Shown piece after piece: positions 7,568 to 15,993 of a stretch of DNA of 64,000 bases; position 1 is the first letter of the stretch, and each line of letters starts with the position of its first letter. A program made the translations under genes and the position numbers. Origin of the DNA: an uncultured Bacilli bacterium (lineage in GTDB: Bacteria; Bacillota_I; Bacilli_A; RF39; UBA660); assembly GCA_934096985.1 (NCBI GenBank), contig CAKONC010000002.1:62001-126000 (forward strand). The letters are read 5' to 3'. The notes beneath the pieces are model-generated. The model saw only the letters and a list, made by a program, of their open reading frames with translations, searched no databases and was not told where the DNA came from.

Positions 7568-9242
7568 AATTCATTTTCTTTTTAAGAATTAATGCTGTTG
7601 CTCCAAGTAAAGAAAAACTTAATAATGTTATAGCAGTATAAAGTAATATACCATCTATTGTATTAGGATTTTCTACACTTGTTGGGGTAAAGAAACTAAG
7701 TTCAAAAGTTGAAAAACTGTCAGTTTCAATTTCTATATATTTTTGACCATTTAATTCTTTAATTTCATATTCTTTTGTATCAATAAGTTTGTCACCATCT
7801 TTATGAAGAACTTTAGCATGTGTAAATAATATGCTTGCAGGTATTGCAACTTTTACTTTTACTTTGCCATTTATAGCTTCATTCGGAATTAATTTTAGTT
7901 CTTGAGTACCATCATCATAATAAGGCTTAATATCATATATTAAAATATTTTTATCTTTATCATATGATGTAACTTTTGATTTTAATGAAACTTTTATTAA
8001 TGTATTTAAAATACCCTCAATTTTTGATGTATCAAGCGCCTCTTTTAAACCAGTAACTGGGTTAGTAATTTTTGCATCAGTTATTTCTTTAGCAATATCT
8101 TTGTCTACATCTTCAGAAACATTTACTTCAGATGGAACTTCAATTATTTCACCTTTGTCTTCTGAAACTATAGTATACATACTGCCATCTTGTACCATTT
8201 TATAGCCTTTAGCTAAACTTCCACTTACAGTTTTATCAGTAAATGAACCACCACTAACACTTAGCTCATCACTTTTCATCATATTAAGAGTACCATTAAA
8301 TGTTCCGCCTTTAATTTCAACTGATTTTACAAGTTTACTTTCAACTACATCAGTTTCATCTTTAGCAGCTAAATAATGATAAATAACAGGACCATATGAT
8401 GAAGTATAAGTACCACCATCAATTGTAATATCTATATTTCCGGCATAAGTGTTATTTGACTCGATTGCTATAGCAGCGCCATTTGCGTTAATACCATTTC
8501 CATTATATGTTCCTTCTACAAACTTTCCATCTGTAGAAATTTTTGCATTCTTAATATTAAATTTACCAGATTTAATACCAATTCCAGCTTTTTTGCCTTC
8601 AATTGTAGCTCCATCAATATTCCAGTTTGCATATCCTGCAGCATAAATTCCATAATCATCACTTATAAATTTAGCAGTAGGATAAATATTAATTGTTGGA
8701 TAATTTTTTGTACTTTGATTAAAACCATTAAGTGCAAATGCCGGTTGATCGTCAAGTCCAATCTCTTTACCAATTGCCATAAATGTACCTTTTAAATCAG
8801 CTTTAGCACCATAGGCATAATAACTAAATACAAAGCCATAATGACCTTTTAAAGTTACGTTCTCATCAATAGTAATTGAAGAATAATCCGTATCAGTTTC
8901 ATAATCTGATCCATATAGTACAACTGGTGAACCTCCATCCATTTTTCCATCAATTGTACCTTTTCCTGTAATTGTTAAGTAACCTTTATTAACTTTAATT
9001 CTGTGTGTTTCAGTAGAAATATTATGTTCATTTAAATCAAGTGTAAGAGTTTTACCATCATTAAGATTAATATCACCACTTAAAGTTAAATTTTCAGTTA
9101 ACTTAGCTGTTCCACCGTTTTTAAAAACTTCGGTAAGTTCTTTTTCTGTTTTAACTTCAACAGTTTCTGCAAATACAATCGAAGGCAAAATTAATGCAAA
9201 AGCCATCACTAAAGTTAAAACAACTTTTTTTAGATTTTTCAT
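7566..9242 (-). CDS. Exported beta-helix surface protein with sortase-like C-terminus
   Basis: 558 residues. A clear Sec signal peptide (KKVVLTLVMAFALILPSIVFAET, cleavage after residue 25). Residues about 30-340 are repeated short beta turns (LTLDLNEHNI, YLTITGKGTIDGK, ADLKGTF, WNIDGATIEGK, GNIDITIDGGTYTSS), as in right-handed parallel beta-helix (pectate-lyase fold) proteins. Residues about 360-520 are a different, acidic domain. The C-terminus has VENPNTIDG, a hydrophobic helix and KKK, the layout of a cell-wall sorting signal, with NPNTID in place of LPXTG or NPKTG. No catalytic residues are assigned; a binding or structural surface role is likely. Strong ribosome site (AGAAAGGATAGGG). Confidence 0.75.
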   Translation of the reverse strand: MKNLKKVVLTLVMAFALILPSIVFAETVEVKTEKELTEVFKNGGTAKLTENLTLSGDINLNDGKTLTLDLNEHNISTETHRIKVNKGYLTITGKGTIDGKMDGGSPVVLYGSDYETDTDYSSITIDENVTLKGHYGFVFSYYAYGAKADLKGTFMAIGKEIGLDDQPAFALNGFNQSTKNYPTINIYPTAKFISDDYGIYAAGYANWNIDGATIEGKKAGIGIKSGKFNIKNAKISTDGKFVEGTYNGNGINANGAAIAIESNNTYAGNIDITIDGGTYTSSYGPVIYHYLAAKDETDVVESKLVKSVEIKGGTFNGTLNMMKSDELSVSGGSFTDKTVSGSLAKGYKMVQDGSMYTIVSEDKGEIIEVPSEVNVSEDVDKDIAKEITDAKITNPVTGLKEALDTSKIEGILNTLIKVSLKSKVTSYDKDKNILIYDIKPYYDDGTQELKLIPNEAINGKVKVKVAIPASILFTHAKVLHKDGDKLIDTKEYEIKELNGQKYIEIETDSFSTFELSFFTPTSVENPNTIDGILLYTAITLLSFSLLGATALILKKKMN

Positions 9243-9327
9243 AATCCCTATCCTTTCTAAATAAATCGTAACACATCTATTATAAATAAATCAAGTTATA
9301 ATAAAAAAATTAATCAACTTATGTCAA

Positions 9328-10113
9328 CTAATTTTTTTGAATTATATTTAAATAGTTATAAGGAATTTCAATATTGTTTGCTTCAAAAGTTTTCTTTAGA
9401 TTCTCATTTAGTTTACAACTATTATCAAAACTTTCACTTAAATCTTTGCCCCACACATAACATCTAATAATAACTGATGATGTATCCCATTTAATAACTT
9501 TGACATTTATATCATATTTTGCATCTTTATATAATTTTTTAAGTTCTTCTTTTGCAAGTAAAATAGCCTTATCTAAATTCGAAGAATAAGACACACCATA
9601 TTCACAAAACGTGCAATGCTTGCTATCTTCATAATCATAGTTTTCTATTGTTAATGTATTAAGCACACTATTAGGAATTATATATCTTTGATTATTATAT
9701 CCTTTTATGATAGTATGCCTCATTGATACCTCTAAAACGGTACCGGAAATGTCTTTTTCTAAAATATGTACTCTATCTCCAACTTCTATAGGATGGGAAA
9801 ACAAAAGTGAAATACTACCAAATAAATTTTTTAAAGCTTCTTGAGCTGCTAAGCCTAAAATAGTAGTTAAAATTCCTACCGCAGATAATAACGTCACAGA
9901 TAAGGATTTAAACATTTTAAATTTAGATAAACATAAAGTCACACCAATTCCAAAAATAATAACTGTTTTTAACTTATTAATAAATATCAAAATAGTTTTT
10001 AAATTTTTATTATTTTTCCTTTTCATTACTTTATTAATAAATTTATCAATAATTAAATTTATTATATAACTTATTAATAGTATTACAGAAATACTTATTA
10101 CTTGTTCTAACAT
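9328..10113 (-). CDS. mscS: Small-conductance mechanosensitive channel (MscS family)
   Basis: 261 residues. Two or three N-terminal helices end in the pore helix (SLSVTLLSAVGILTTILGLAAQEALKNLFGSISLLFSHPIEVGDRV). The glycine/alanine pattern of the pore and the following IEVGDRVHI...GTVLEVSMRHTIIKGYNNQRYIIPNS are family hallmarks. The C-terminal alpha/beta part forms the cytoplasmic vestibule. Releases solutes on hypo-osmotic shock. It follows the CYTH gene by about 56 bp on the same strand, so it may be the last gene of that operon. Length is typical of the short MscS form. Confidence 0.93.
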   Translation of the reverse strand: MLEQVISISVILLISYIINLIIDKFINKVMKRKNNKNLKTILIFINKLKTVIIFGIGVTLCLSKFKMFKSLSVTLLSAVGILTTILGLAAQEALKNLFGSISLLFSHPIEVGDRVHILEKDISGTVLEVSMRHTIIKGYNNQRYIIPNSVLNTLTIENYDYEDSKHCTFCEYGVSYSSNLDKAILLAKEELKKLYKDAKYDINVKVIKWDTSSVIIRCYVWGKDLSESFDNSCKLNENLKKTFEANNIEIPYNYLNIIQKN

Positions 10114-10169
10114 TTTATCACCAACATAATTATACTACAAAAGTTTATCATAAGAAATAACTAGCCTTT

Positions 10170-10745
10170 TTATTTACATATTATTTTTAGCATCTCTAAA
10201 GATTTTTTTACGCTTATATTATTATAATCAAGAGGTAGATTATATTTTTTTATTGTATTTACTAACTCATCAATAGTATCTCCATTAGTGTTTTTAAGTA
10301 ATAAATTTTTTTGTTCCATTTCTATATATGTTCCTAATCCTTCAACATCTTGGATATATATTTCATTAACTCCATTTGTTAATAATAAATTATGATCTTT
10401 TAATTCAAAGGCTTTTTTATAACCTATAGAACATAAAAAATTATAACCAGCTTGCACGTCAGTAATTGGGCATTTTACACTACGTTCATTTACAACCACA
10501 TCATTTTCGTCTAACTCTTTTATTTTATTAACTAATAAAATTTTTTTACCTACAGTTTCCCTAACAAGAATATTATTTTTAAATATTACATCACTATTTT
10601 CAAGTGATATTTCTATATCTTTACTAATCATGTAAATATCATTCATTTGAAAATCTTCTTGAATTTTAAAACCCATATCAAACATTATACTTTTTAGGTT
10701 TTCAAAAGATACATTTGATTTTAAACATATTTCTTTTTCTTCCAT
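10170..10745 (-). CDS. CYTH-domain protein A (triphosphate tunnel family)
   Basis: 191 residues. The N-terminus EEKEICLK resembles the ExExK strand of CYTH domains, followed by paired charged strands (ILLVNKIKEL, NEIYIQDVEGLGTYIEMEQKN), which line the tunnel that binds a triphosphate and metal. Members cleave triphosphates (ThTPase, triphosphatase) or make cAMP (class IV cyclase); the substrate cannot be told here. It starts right at the stop of the MBL-fold gene (TAA-ATG), so the two are cotranscribed. A decayed copy of its 3' end is found at 19929-20007. Ribosome site GGAGTG. Confidence 0.65.
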   Translation of the reverse strand: MEEKEICLKSNVSFENLKSIMFDMGFKIQEDFQMNDIYMISKDIEISLENSDVIFKNNILVRETVGKKILLVNKIKELDENDVVVNERSVKCPITDVQAGYNFLCSIGYKKAFELKDHNLLLTNGVNEIYIQDVEGLGTYIEMEQKNLLLKNTNGDTIDELVNTIKKYNLPLDYNNISVKKSLEMLKIICK

Positions 10746-11444
10746 TTATCTAACACTCCTAAATCCAAATTTTTTTATTTTTTCTAAATCTATAGAATCC
10801 CCTAAATGCATGCAATATACTCTATCTTTATTATTTGTAAAAGTATTTGCAAGTTCATTTATGTCTACGTGAGCTTTATACCCATCATCACTTACTTCAT
10901 GATATATATAATCTATTTCATTATTATTAAATTTATTAACTATCTCTTGGTTAATAACACAGGTATCTCCACTATAAAATAAATTATATCCTTGAAATTT
11001 TAAATGATACCCGAAACTAGGCATAGGAATTATCTTTTCATTAACAACATCACCATGTAACTGAGCATATTCTTTTAAATAATATTCCATCTCACTAGGT
11101 TTTTTTGCATGATACAAATTTCTACCTATTCCAGATATATCTAAAAAAGTATTTACTATATCAACATCAGGGAAAACTACATTTACTTTTTTAATTTTCT
11201 TAAATCTAGTAAAGAATATCAAGCTTCCTAAGCTGCCAACATGATCTGCATGAAAATGAGTAATTATTATATCTATTCTACTTACATTTTCATCAATTAT
11301 ATCATCTTTAAGAATTTGATGAAATACAGTTTCACCGCAATCAAATAAAATCATATGACCATTTTCATTTAAATATGCTGAATTATTGGTATTTACTTTA
11401 GAAAAGCACCCTCCAGTACCAATAAATTTTAATTTATTTTTCAT
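10746..11444 (-). CDS. MBL-fold metal-dependent hydrolase, RNase Z/phosphodiesterase-like
   Basis: 232 residues, one metallo-beta-lactamase domain. HFHADHVGSLGSLIFF (about 62-77) carries the HxHxDH metal motif; other ligands are probably in SGDTCV (Asp) and CMHLGD (final His). An early GTGGCFS...NNSAYL is the pattern of RNase Z and the PhnP/cyclic-nucleotide phosphodiesterase group. It overlaps the upstream kinase/radical-SAM gene by 11 bp and abuts the CYTH gene, so it probably acts on a product or intermediate of that cluster. It is shorter than a full tRNase Z (about 300) and has no exosite arm, so tRNA processing is less likely. Confidence 0.8.
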   Translation of the reverse strand: MKNKLKFIGTGGCFSKVNTNNSAYLNENGHMILFDCGETVFHQILKDDIIDENVSRIDIIITHFHADHVGSLGSLIFFTRFKKIKKVNVVFPDVDIVNTFLDISGIGRNLYHAKKPSEMEYYLKEYAQLHGDVVNEKIIPMPSFGYHLKFQGYNLFYSGDTCVINQEIVNKFNNNEIDYIYHEVSDDGYKAHVDINELANTFTNNKDRVYCMHLGDSIDLEKIKKFGFRSVR

Positions 11445-12924
11445 ATTTATTATATTTCCTTTTTAGTTGTCTTACAGAATATGTCTGATGACTATAATCT
11501 TTTATCATACCTTCATTTATAACTAAATCTTTATCATAATCCCCTACTGGTTTATAAATTATTAACCCATCTTCACTAGAATATAGGCTTCCATTACTTT
11601 TTAAATTTAGACTATCAAGTATTTTACTGATTTGTTCTTCAGTTAATGAATGTCTTCTGACCCACTCTGCTTGCTTAGTATTATCAAAATCTCCTGCCAT
11701 CAATTTTTTGAATCTTATTTTACTAATAGATGGATTTTCATATAAAAATTTTTCTAATTTATCTTTTAACCCTTCGGTTTCTAAATAATCAGTAAATGCT
11801 ATATCACATTTTATATTTTTGCCCTTTTTAAACCAAGGAGTTTCTAAATAATTAGTGTCATAACCTAGCACCTGCATATCCACTATCGGATCTAATGATA
11901 CTCTTAGTATTTCAAACTCCGTACTTAATAAAGATGAATTAAACAAATTAAATTTTTCTGGTTCACTAAATATATTACCCGAAGAATGTATTCTAAGTAA
12001 CTTAAATACTTCTGGATGAGATTGTAATACTGATAATATAAGACTTAGTTGTTCATATGAATATTTAGAAGGCTCACCATTTCCACTTAATACAAATCTT
12101 TTAAAGCTAAAGCCATTTTTTTCTAATTCGTTTAATATATCATTAAGCATTTCTAATTTATCATTAGCCGCAAACTTTTTGTTATTTTTAGCTATACAAT
12201 ACGGACAATTTTTATTACATTCATAAGAACCTAAAATTAATGTTAAATTATTTAAAAGTATATCTTTATTAAACTCTTGCATAACTAAATCATATACATC
12301 ATTTATATCTAAATTAGTGGTATCAATTACTTTCGTAAATGGAAAAATGTCCCAAAAACCATTTTGTTTTTCTTTTTCATCTCTAGCCTTTAAACTTTTT
12401 ACACTTGCATCTAAAGGCATATTATTTAATTTGCTTTTTCTTTTTGCTCTTTCATCAAAATCACATGTTAAGAACACATGAGAATCTAATTCCGGATAAG
12501 CTGCTACAGGCCTTCTAGCATTAATTAAAACATTTTTACTTTCCTTTAAAGAAATAACAATTTTTCTAAGTTCATGAATTAAGTTGTCATCTATAATACC
12601 GCCAACAATTACTGTTGCTTCATCCATAAAAGGATTATTTAAAGTTTCAAAATCGTAAAAATGTCCATTAATACCTACTTGTACAATTTTATCTACAACT
12701 TTATATTCTATATTAATTACATCTTTTAATTTGCCAGTACTAACTAACACTTTAATTTCATCATATGTAAGTTTTCCAACATTTAATAAATAATACGTAA
12801 GAGGTCTAAATAATGAACCGAAGTCAAAATACACAAAATCATCTCTATTACTTATTATTTTCATTCCAATAGTTGTTTTTCCACTTGCGGGATACCCACT
12901 TATTGCAACTACTTTATTTTTCAT
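11434..12924 (-). CDS. Fusion protein: CMP-kinase-like domain plus radical SAM domain
   Basis: 496 residues. Residues 1-215 are a P-loop nucleoside-monophosphate kinase of the cytidylate-kinase type: GYPASGKT (10-17), YFDFGSLFRPLTYYLL (the YLDTGAMYRALTY segment), INARRPVAAYPELDSHVFLTCDFDERAKRK (the GRDIGTVVFPDA..FLTA..ERA.RR segment) and VIDTTNLDINDV. Residues about 225-496 are a radical SAM domain: CNKNCPYC (Cys236, 240, 243) and a SGNGEP segment (280-285) in place of GGE. The two domains together are unusual. The downstream MBL and CYTH genes overlap or abut, so these are probably steps of one pathway on a nucleotide or phosphorylated substrate. Ribosome site GAGGTG. Function otherwise unknown. 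Confidence 0.75.
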   Translation of the reverse strand: MKNKVVAISGYPASGKTTIGMKIISNRDDFVYFDFGSLFRPLTYYLLNVGKLTYDEIKVLVSTGKLKDVINIEYKVVDKIVQVGINGHFYDFETLNNPFMDEATVIVGGIIDDNLIHELRKIVISLKESKNVLINARRPVAAYPELDSHVFLTCDFDERAKRKSKLNNMPLDASVKSLKARDEKEKQNGFWDIFPFTKVIDTTNLDINDVYDLVMQEFNKDILLNNLTLILGSYECNKNCPYCIAKNNKKFAANDKLEMLNDILNELEKNGFSFKRFVLSGNGEPSKYSYEQLSLILSVLQSHPEVFKLLRIHSSGNIFSEPEKFNLFNSSLLSTEFEILRVSLDPIVDMQVLGYDTNYLETPWFKKGKNIKCDIAFTDYLETEGLKDKLEKFLYENPSISKIRFKKLMAGDFDNTKQAEWVRRHSLTEEQISKILDSLNLKSNGSLYSSEDGLIIYKPVGDYDKDLVINEGMIKDYSHQTYSVRQLKRKYNKYEK

Positions 12925-13005
12925 AGCATCACCTCATTTAATAAAATACCATATCATAACTTTTTTAAAAAATGCCGAATTTTCATACCAATATAATAAT
13001 CAGTT

Positions 13006-13032
13006 ATTGTTATAACAGAAAGTTTTAACAAT
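13006..13032. promoter_or_regulatory. Inverted repeat, candidate operator upstream of kinase/radical-SAM gene
   Basis: ATTGTTATAAC, five bases, GTTTTAACAAT: an 11-bp inverted repeat with one mismatch, 82 bp before the kinase/radical-SAM start and just downstream of the LysR gene. Size and position suit a LysR-type operator, but it could also belong to the adjoining terminator. Confidence 0.4.
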
Positions 13033-13035
13033 ATA

Positions 13036-13075
13036 ATTTAAAGTAATGAAATAGAAAGTATACATTACTTTAAAT
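13036..13075 (-). terminator. Hairpin at the end of the LysR gene
   Basis: A perfect 13-bp inverted repeat, ATTTAAAGTAATG / CATTACTTTAAAT, overlapping the stop codon of the LysR gene. Low GC and no clean T-run, so termination is likely but not certain. Confidence 0.6.
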
Positions 13076-13958
13076 AATCATTAATAAATCGACGTGACGC
13101 TTCAGTAAGTCTTTTTTCTATACATATAAGTTTAAGATTAACTTTCGGTAAATCCTCTTTTATATTTATTATTTTAAGTAAACCATTTCCAACATCTTTT
13201 GTTACCATATTTTTAAGTATATAACCTACGCCTTCTCCTCGTTTTACAAAATCATAAATTAGCTCACTTGTCTCTATGGATAAAACATTTTGAAATTTAA
13301 TATTATTATCTTTAGCAAATTGATTTAATATTTTTCTATGAGAACTATGATTAACAGGTAATATAAGAGGTACGTTTTTTAAATCTTTTAAAGTATATTC
13401 ATCTTTTTGAGGCAATATATTTTCATTATTTAATGTTACAAAACAATGTTCTAAGTTACCTAAATCTTTAACATCATAGCTATCAAGTTCATCTTTATAG
13501 CTAGTTATATCAATAATAAAATCTATTTTATTATCATTAAGTAATTTAAGTAACTCATTACTAGGTCTATTAATAATAGTAATTTCTATTTTAGGGTACT
13601 TTTTATGATACTTTATTATTTTATCAATTAAATAAAATGATGCAATATGAGACCTAATTCCTATTGCAAGTGCTCCTTTTTCTAAATTTTTATTTTCTAG
13701 CATTTTCTTTTTTGCTAATCTTATACTATTAAATGCTTCTTCAACATAAGTAAATAACTCTTTGCCTTTTTCTGTTAATACAATACCATTTAAAGTTCTA
13801 TAAAATAATGTTGTATCAAGTTCCATTTCAAGATTTTTTATGGATTTACTAATTGCAGGCTGAGATAAGTACATGCTTTTTGCTGCTGCAGAAATACTAT
13901 TATACTTAGCAACTTCATAAAATATTCTGTATAAATTTAAATTAGAATTATTATCCAT
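13065..13958 (-). CDS. LysR-family transcriptional regulator
   Basis: 297 residues, normal length. The N-terminal winged helix-turn-helix is clear: NLYRIFYEVAKYNSISAAAKSMYLSQPAISKSIKNLEMELDTTLFYRTLNGIVLTEKG (about 7-66). The rest is the two-lobed co-inducer-binding domain (IGIRSHIASFYLIDKIIKYHKKYPKIEI and following). It lies inside the radical-SAM/CYTH group on the same strand, 15 bp after the radical SAM gene and before the kinase/radical-SAM gene. It is therefore a good candidate regulator of that group, although LysR genes are more often divergent from their targets. Ribosome site GGAGGTG. Confidence 0.95.
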   Translation of the reverse strand: MDNNSNLNLYRIFYEVAKYNSISAAAKSMYLSQPAISKSIKNLEMELDTTLFYRTLNGIVLTEKGKELFTYVEEAFNSIRLAKKKMLENKNLEKGALAIGIRSHIASFYLIDKIIKYHKKYPKIEITIINRPSNELLKLLNDNKIDFIIDITSYKDELDSYDVKDLGNLEHCFVTLNNENILPQKDEYTLKDLKNVPLILPVNHSSHRKILNQFAKDNNIKFQNVLSIETSELIYDFVKRGEGVGYILKNMVTKDVGNGLLKIINIKEDLPKVNLKLICIEKRLTEASRRFINDYLK

Positions 13959-13972
13959 AATTTCACCTCCTA

Positions 13973-14713
13973 TTAATATAATTTATTTTCAATAATTATA
14001 TCTTTACCATTTTTGCTACATACAAGTTGTCCAGAACTTAATATAATAAAATGCTTTTTATTCATTTCTTTGGTATCATGAATTATTATTTTAAATGTTT
14101 GTTTTGTATCACAATACTTAACATATATATTATCAAATTCTAAATCAGTAATAGCTAAATCTTTACTATTTTGTGCTACCCCTCTTACAGGAAAAAATCT
14201 AATTAGTTTTAGATAATTAATATCCATATTTAATAATTCATTATATAACTCATCTATCAAGTTAATATTATTTTTAAACAATACTGTATTAATTTGAATT
14301 TTAATATTTTTATTAACCTTTCTAATTTCCTTTATTATTTTTTTTACATGTTTAAAATAGTCTTTTCCAATACCATTAATTTCATTTAATTTATCATTTA
14401 CAAAATCAAGAGAAATGATAATTTTATCAACATACATTAATTTATCTTTAATATTATCAATGTTTAATGTTGTTGCATTAGTATTCACATAATTAAGTAT
14501 ATTATGTTCATGACTTATTTTAAGTAACTTATTTAAATTTTCATACAAAAAAGGTTCTCCACCAGCCCACACAATATTATTTACTTTATAATTTATTAAT
14601 TTATCAAGTATTAATAAATTGTCTTCAAAAGATAAATCTTCTTTATTAAATTTAAAACAATACTTACAATTTCTATTGCATTTACTAGTTATGTTCCAAC
14701 ATACTTTTTTCAC
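13973..14713 (-). CDS. Short radical SAM protein
   Basis: The preferred start is GTG at 14713 (246 residues): a GGGGAG ribosome site lies seven bases upstream, whereas the longer frame from 14728 begins at TTG inside that site. CNRNCKYC gives the iron-sulfur motif (Cys12, 16, 19), and IVWAGGEPF (about 47-55) is the GGE SAM-binding motif. TPR-free, SPASM-free: only isolated Cys residues occur after the core, so there is no obvious auxiliary cluster. The barrel repeats (IIISLDF, IKIQINTVLF, YLKLIRFFP) resemble activating-enzyme or MoaA-like cores. The 3' end of the CYTH-B gene overlaps its start by 29 bp. Substrate unknown. Confidence 0.85.
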   Translation of the reverse strand: MKKVCWNITSKCNRNCKYCFKFNKEDLSFEDNLLILDKLINYKVNNIVWAGGEPFLYENLNKLLKISHEHNILNYVNTNATTLNIDNIKDKLMYVDKIIISLDFVNDKLNEINGIGKDYFKHVKKIIKEIRKVNKNIKIQINTVLFKNNINLIDELYNELLNMDINYLKLIRFFPVRGVAQNSKDLAITDLEFDNIYVKYCDTKQTFKIIIHDTKEMNKKHFIILSSGQLVCSKNGKDIIIENKLY

Positions 14714-15254
14714 TTTTTGACTCCCCAAATTTTAATTCCTTTATTTTCATAATATCAATATTATATAACTTATATATAGATACTACGTCTAATGTTGTAT
14801 AATCTTTTTTAGTATGGCCTAGTAATTCTACTACACTTAATACATCTTTTTCACTTTTTCCCTCTATTTCAGCATAAGTAGGTATCATAGGCCATGAGTC
14901 AATTGAAATTTCAACATTATTTAAAACGTACATTTTGCGATAATTTTCTTGATAATTTCTACTTACATATCCCAAACTTTCTAATAAACTATTCGTATTT
15001 TCAAAAGAATCAACAACTATTTCTACCTCTTCAGTTCCACCTATTTCATTTTTGTCTTTTACTTCTTTTACTGTAAGAGTAATTTTATTACCATTAGTTC
15101 TTAATCTTATCCATTTATTTGGGTTAACTGGTATAACATCATACACGTATCTTTTCTGAAGACTATCATTAACTAGTTTAGCACCTAATTTTTTTAATTT
15201 TCTTTCAAAAGAGTCATCTATTTCTAGTAAAGTAACTTCGTATTCCTTGCTCAT
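14685..15254 (-). CDS. CYTH-domain protein B (class IV adenylyl cyclase/triphosphatase-like)
   Basis: 189 residues. EYEVTLLEID...LKKLGAKLV (4-27), WIRLRTNGNKITLTVKEV (48-65), GTEEVEIVVDSFENTNSLLESLGY and NVEISIDSWPMIPTYAEIEG follow the strand order of CyaB-like CYTH proteins, with alternating Arg/Lys and Glu pointing into the tunnel. The first motif is EYEVT rather than ExExK. It could cyclise ATP or cleave a triphosphate; the sequence does not decide. First gene of the radical-SAM group, with a ribosome site (GGAGGC) seven bases before ATG. Only about 20% of its pattern is shared with CYTH protein A. Confidence 0.75.
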   Translation of the reverse strand: MSKEYEVTLLEIDDSFERKLKKLGAKLVNDSLQKRYVYDVIPVNPNKWIRLRTNGNKITLTVKEVKDKNEIGGTEEVEIVVDSFENTNSLLESLGYVSRNYQENYRKMYVLNNVEISIDSWPMIPTYAEIEGKSEKDVLSVVELLGHTKKDYTTLDVVSIYKLYNIDIMKIKELKFGESKSEKSMLEHN

Positions 15255-15431
15255 CTTTTGCCTCCATATTTGTATTATACATTATAAGATATTTCTTTAA
15301 TATATATAAATATTTTATATAAACATAACTTATATTTATAACAAATTTCAATTATTATAATATAGTTTTTCACTTTTTTAAACATTTAAAATAATTTTTT
15401 TCTTCATTACTTATTTTCTATGTTTAGTGAA

Positions 15432-15729
15432 TTAGTCGTAAATTCCAGCATACTCAAACATAATTTTATTCTTAATATATAATATTTTGATAACTAATTT
15501 ATTAATAAAATATCTATCATGAAGTGCAGATAATATTGTACCATCAAATTTATTTCAATCATTTTTTTGTATAAATATCCATATAATATTCAGGTCATCT
15601 AATATAATAATATTACTTTTATTATGTTTTTTTTAATCTTATTTTTTACCTGTTTTTATATCAAAATTTATACCATCTAAAACATTTTTAAATCCAAATG
15701 TTTTTTATATTATTTAAACTTATTTCCAT
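15432..15729 (-). pseudogene. Remnant of an ABC-F type ATP-binding protein gene
   Basis: Reading the minus strand in shifting frames gives MEISLNNIK, then FGFKNVLDGINFDIKTGKK (the start of an ABC domain), then after a large internal deletion ILLDDLNIIWIF, a stop, and NKFDGTILSALHDRYFINKL...KIMFEYAGIYD. The last part matches the D-loop/H-loop end of ABC-F proteins (GTIL.VSHDRYFINK, then Y.GNY). Walker A, the signature motif and the first half are gone, with frameshifts and an in-frame TGA. The rest of the 15255-15993 gap shows only AT-rich sequence and the hairpin at 15764-15801. Confidence 0.75.
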
Positions 15730-15763
15730 CATAATTTATTTCTTACTTTAATTCAAATAAAAA

Positions 15764-15801
15764 ACCAAATAGACATACATATATACATACATCCATTTGG
15801 T
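15764..15801 (-). terminator. Long hairpin downstream of the MoxR/VWA operon
   Basis: A continuous 18-bp stem if G-U pairs are counted (ACCAAATGG... with ...CTATTTGGT), followed on the minus strand by TTTTTTATTT. Lies about 190 bp after the VWA gene and just before the ABC-F remnant. Confidence 0.7.
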
Positions 15802-15993
15802 AAATGCAAGCTTAACATAATCGTTATAGATTTATATTAGTCGGATATGACTATGATAAATTATACATGATTATACGTTCAAAATAATTTAACATAGAAA
15901 TTTTTCCTTTTCTTTCAAAAAAATTATATTATATTTATAACTACTCTATCCTAACAATGAAAACTACATTATAATTGACACTATTTTACATTT

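Noticed and set aside
15255..15420. Genes in the gap after CYTH-B
   Set aside because: Only AT-rich sequence without coding pattern.
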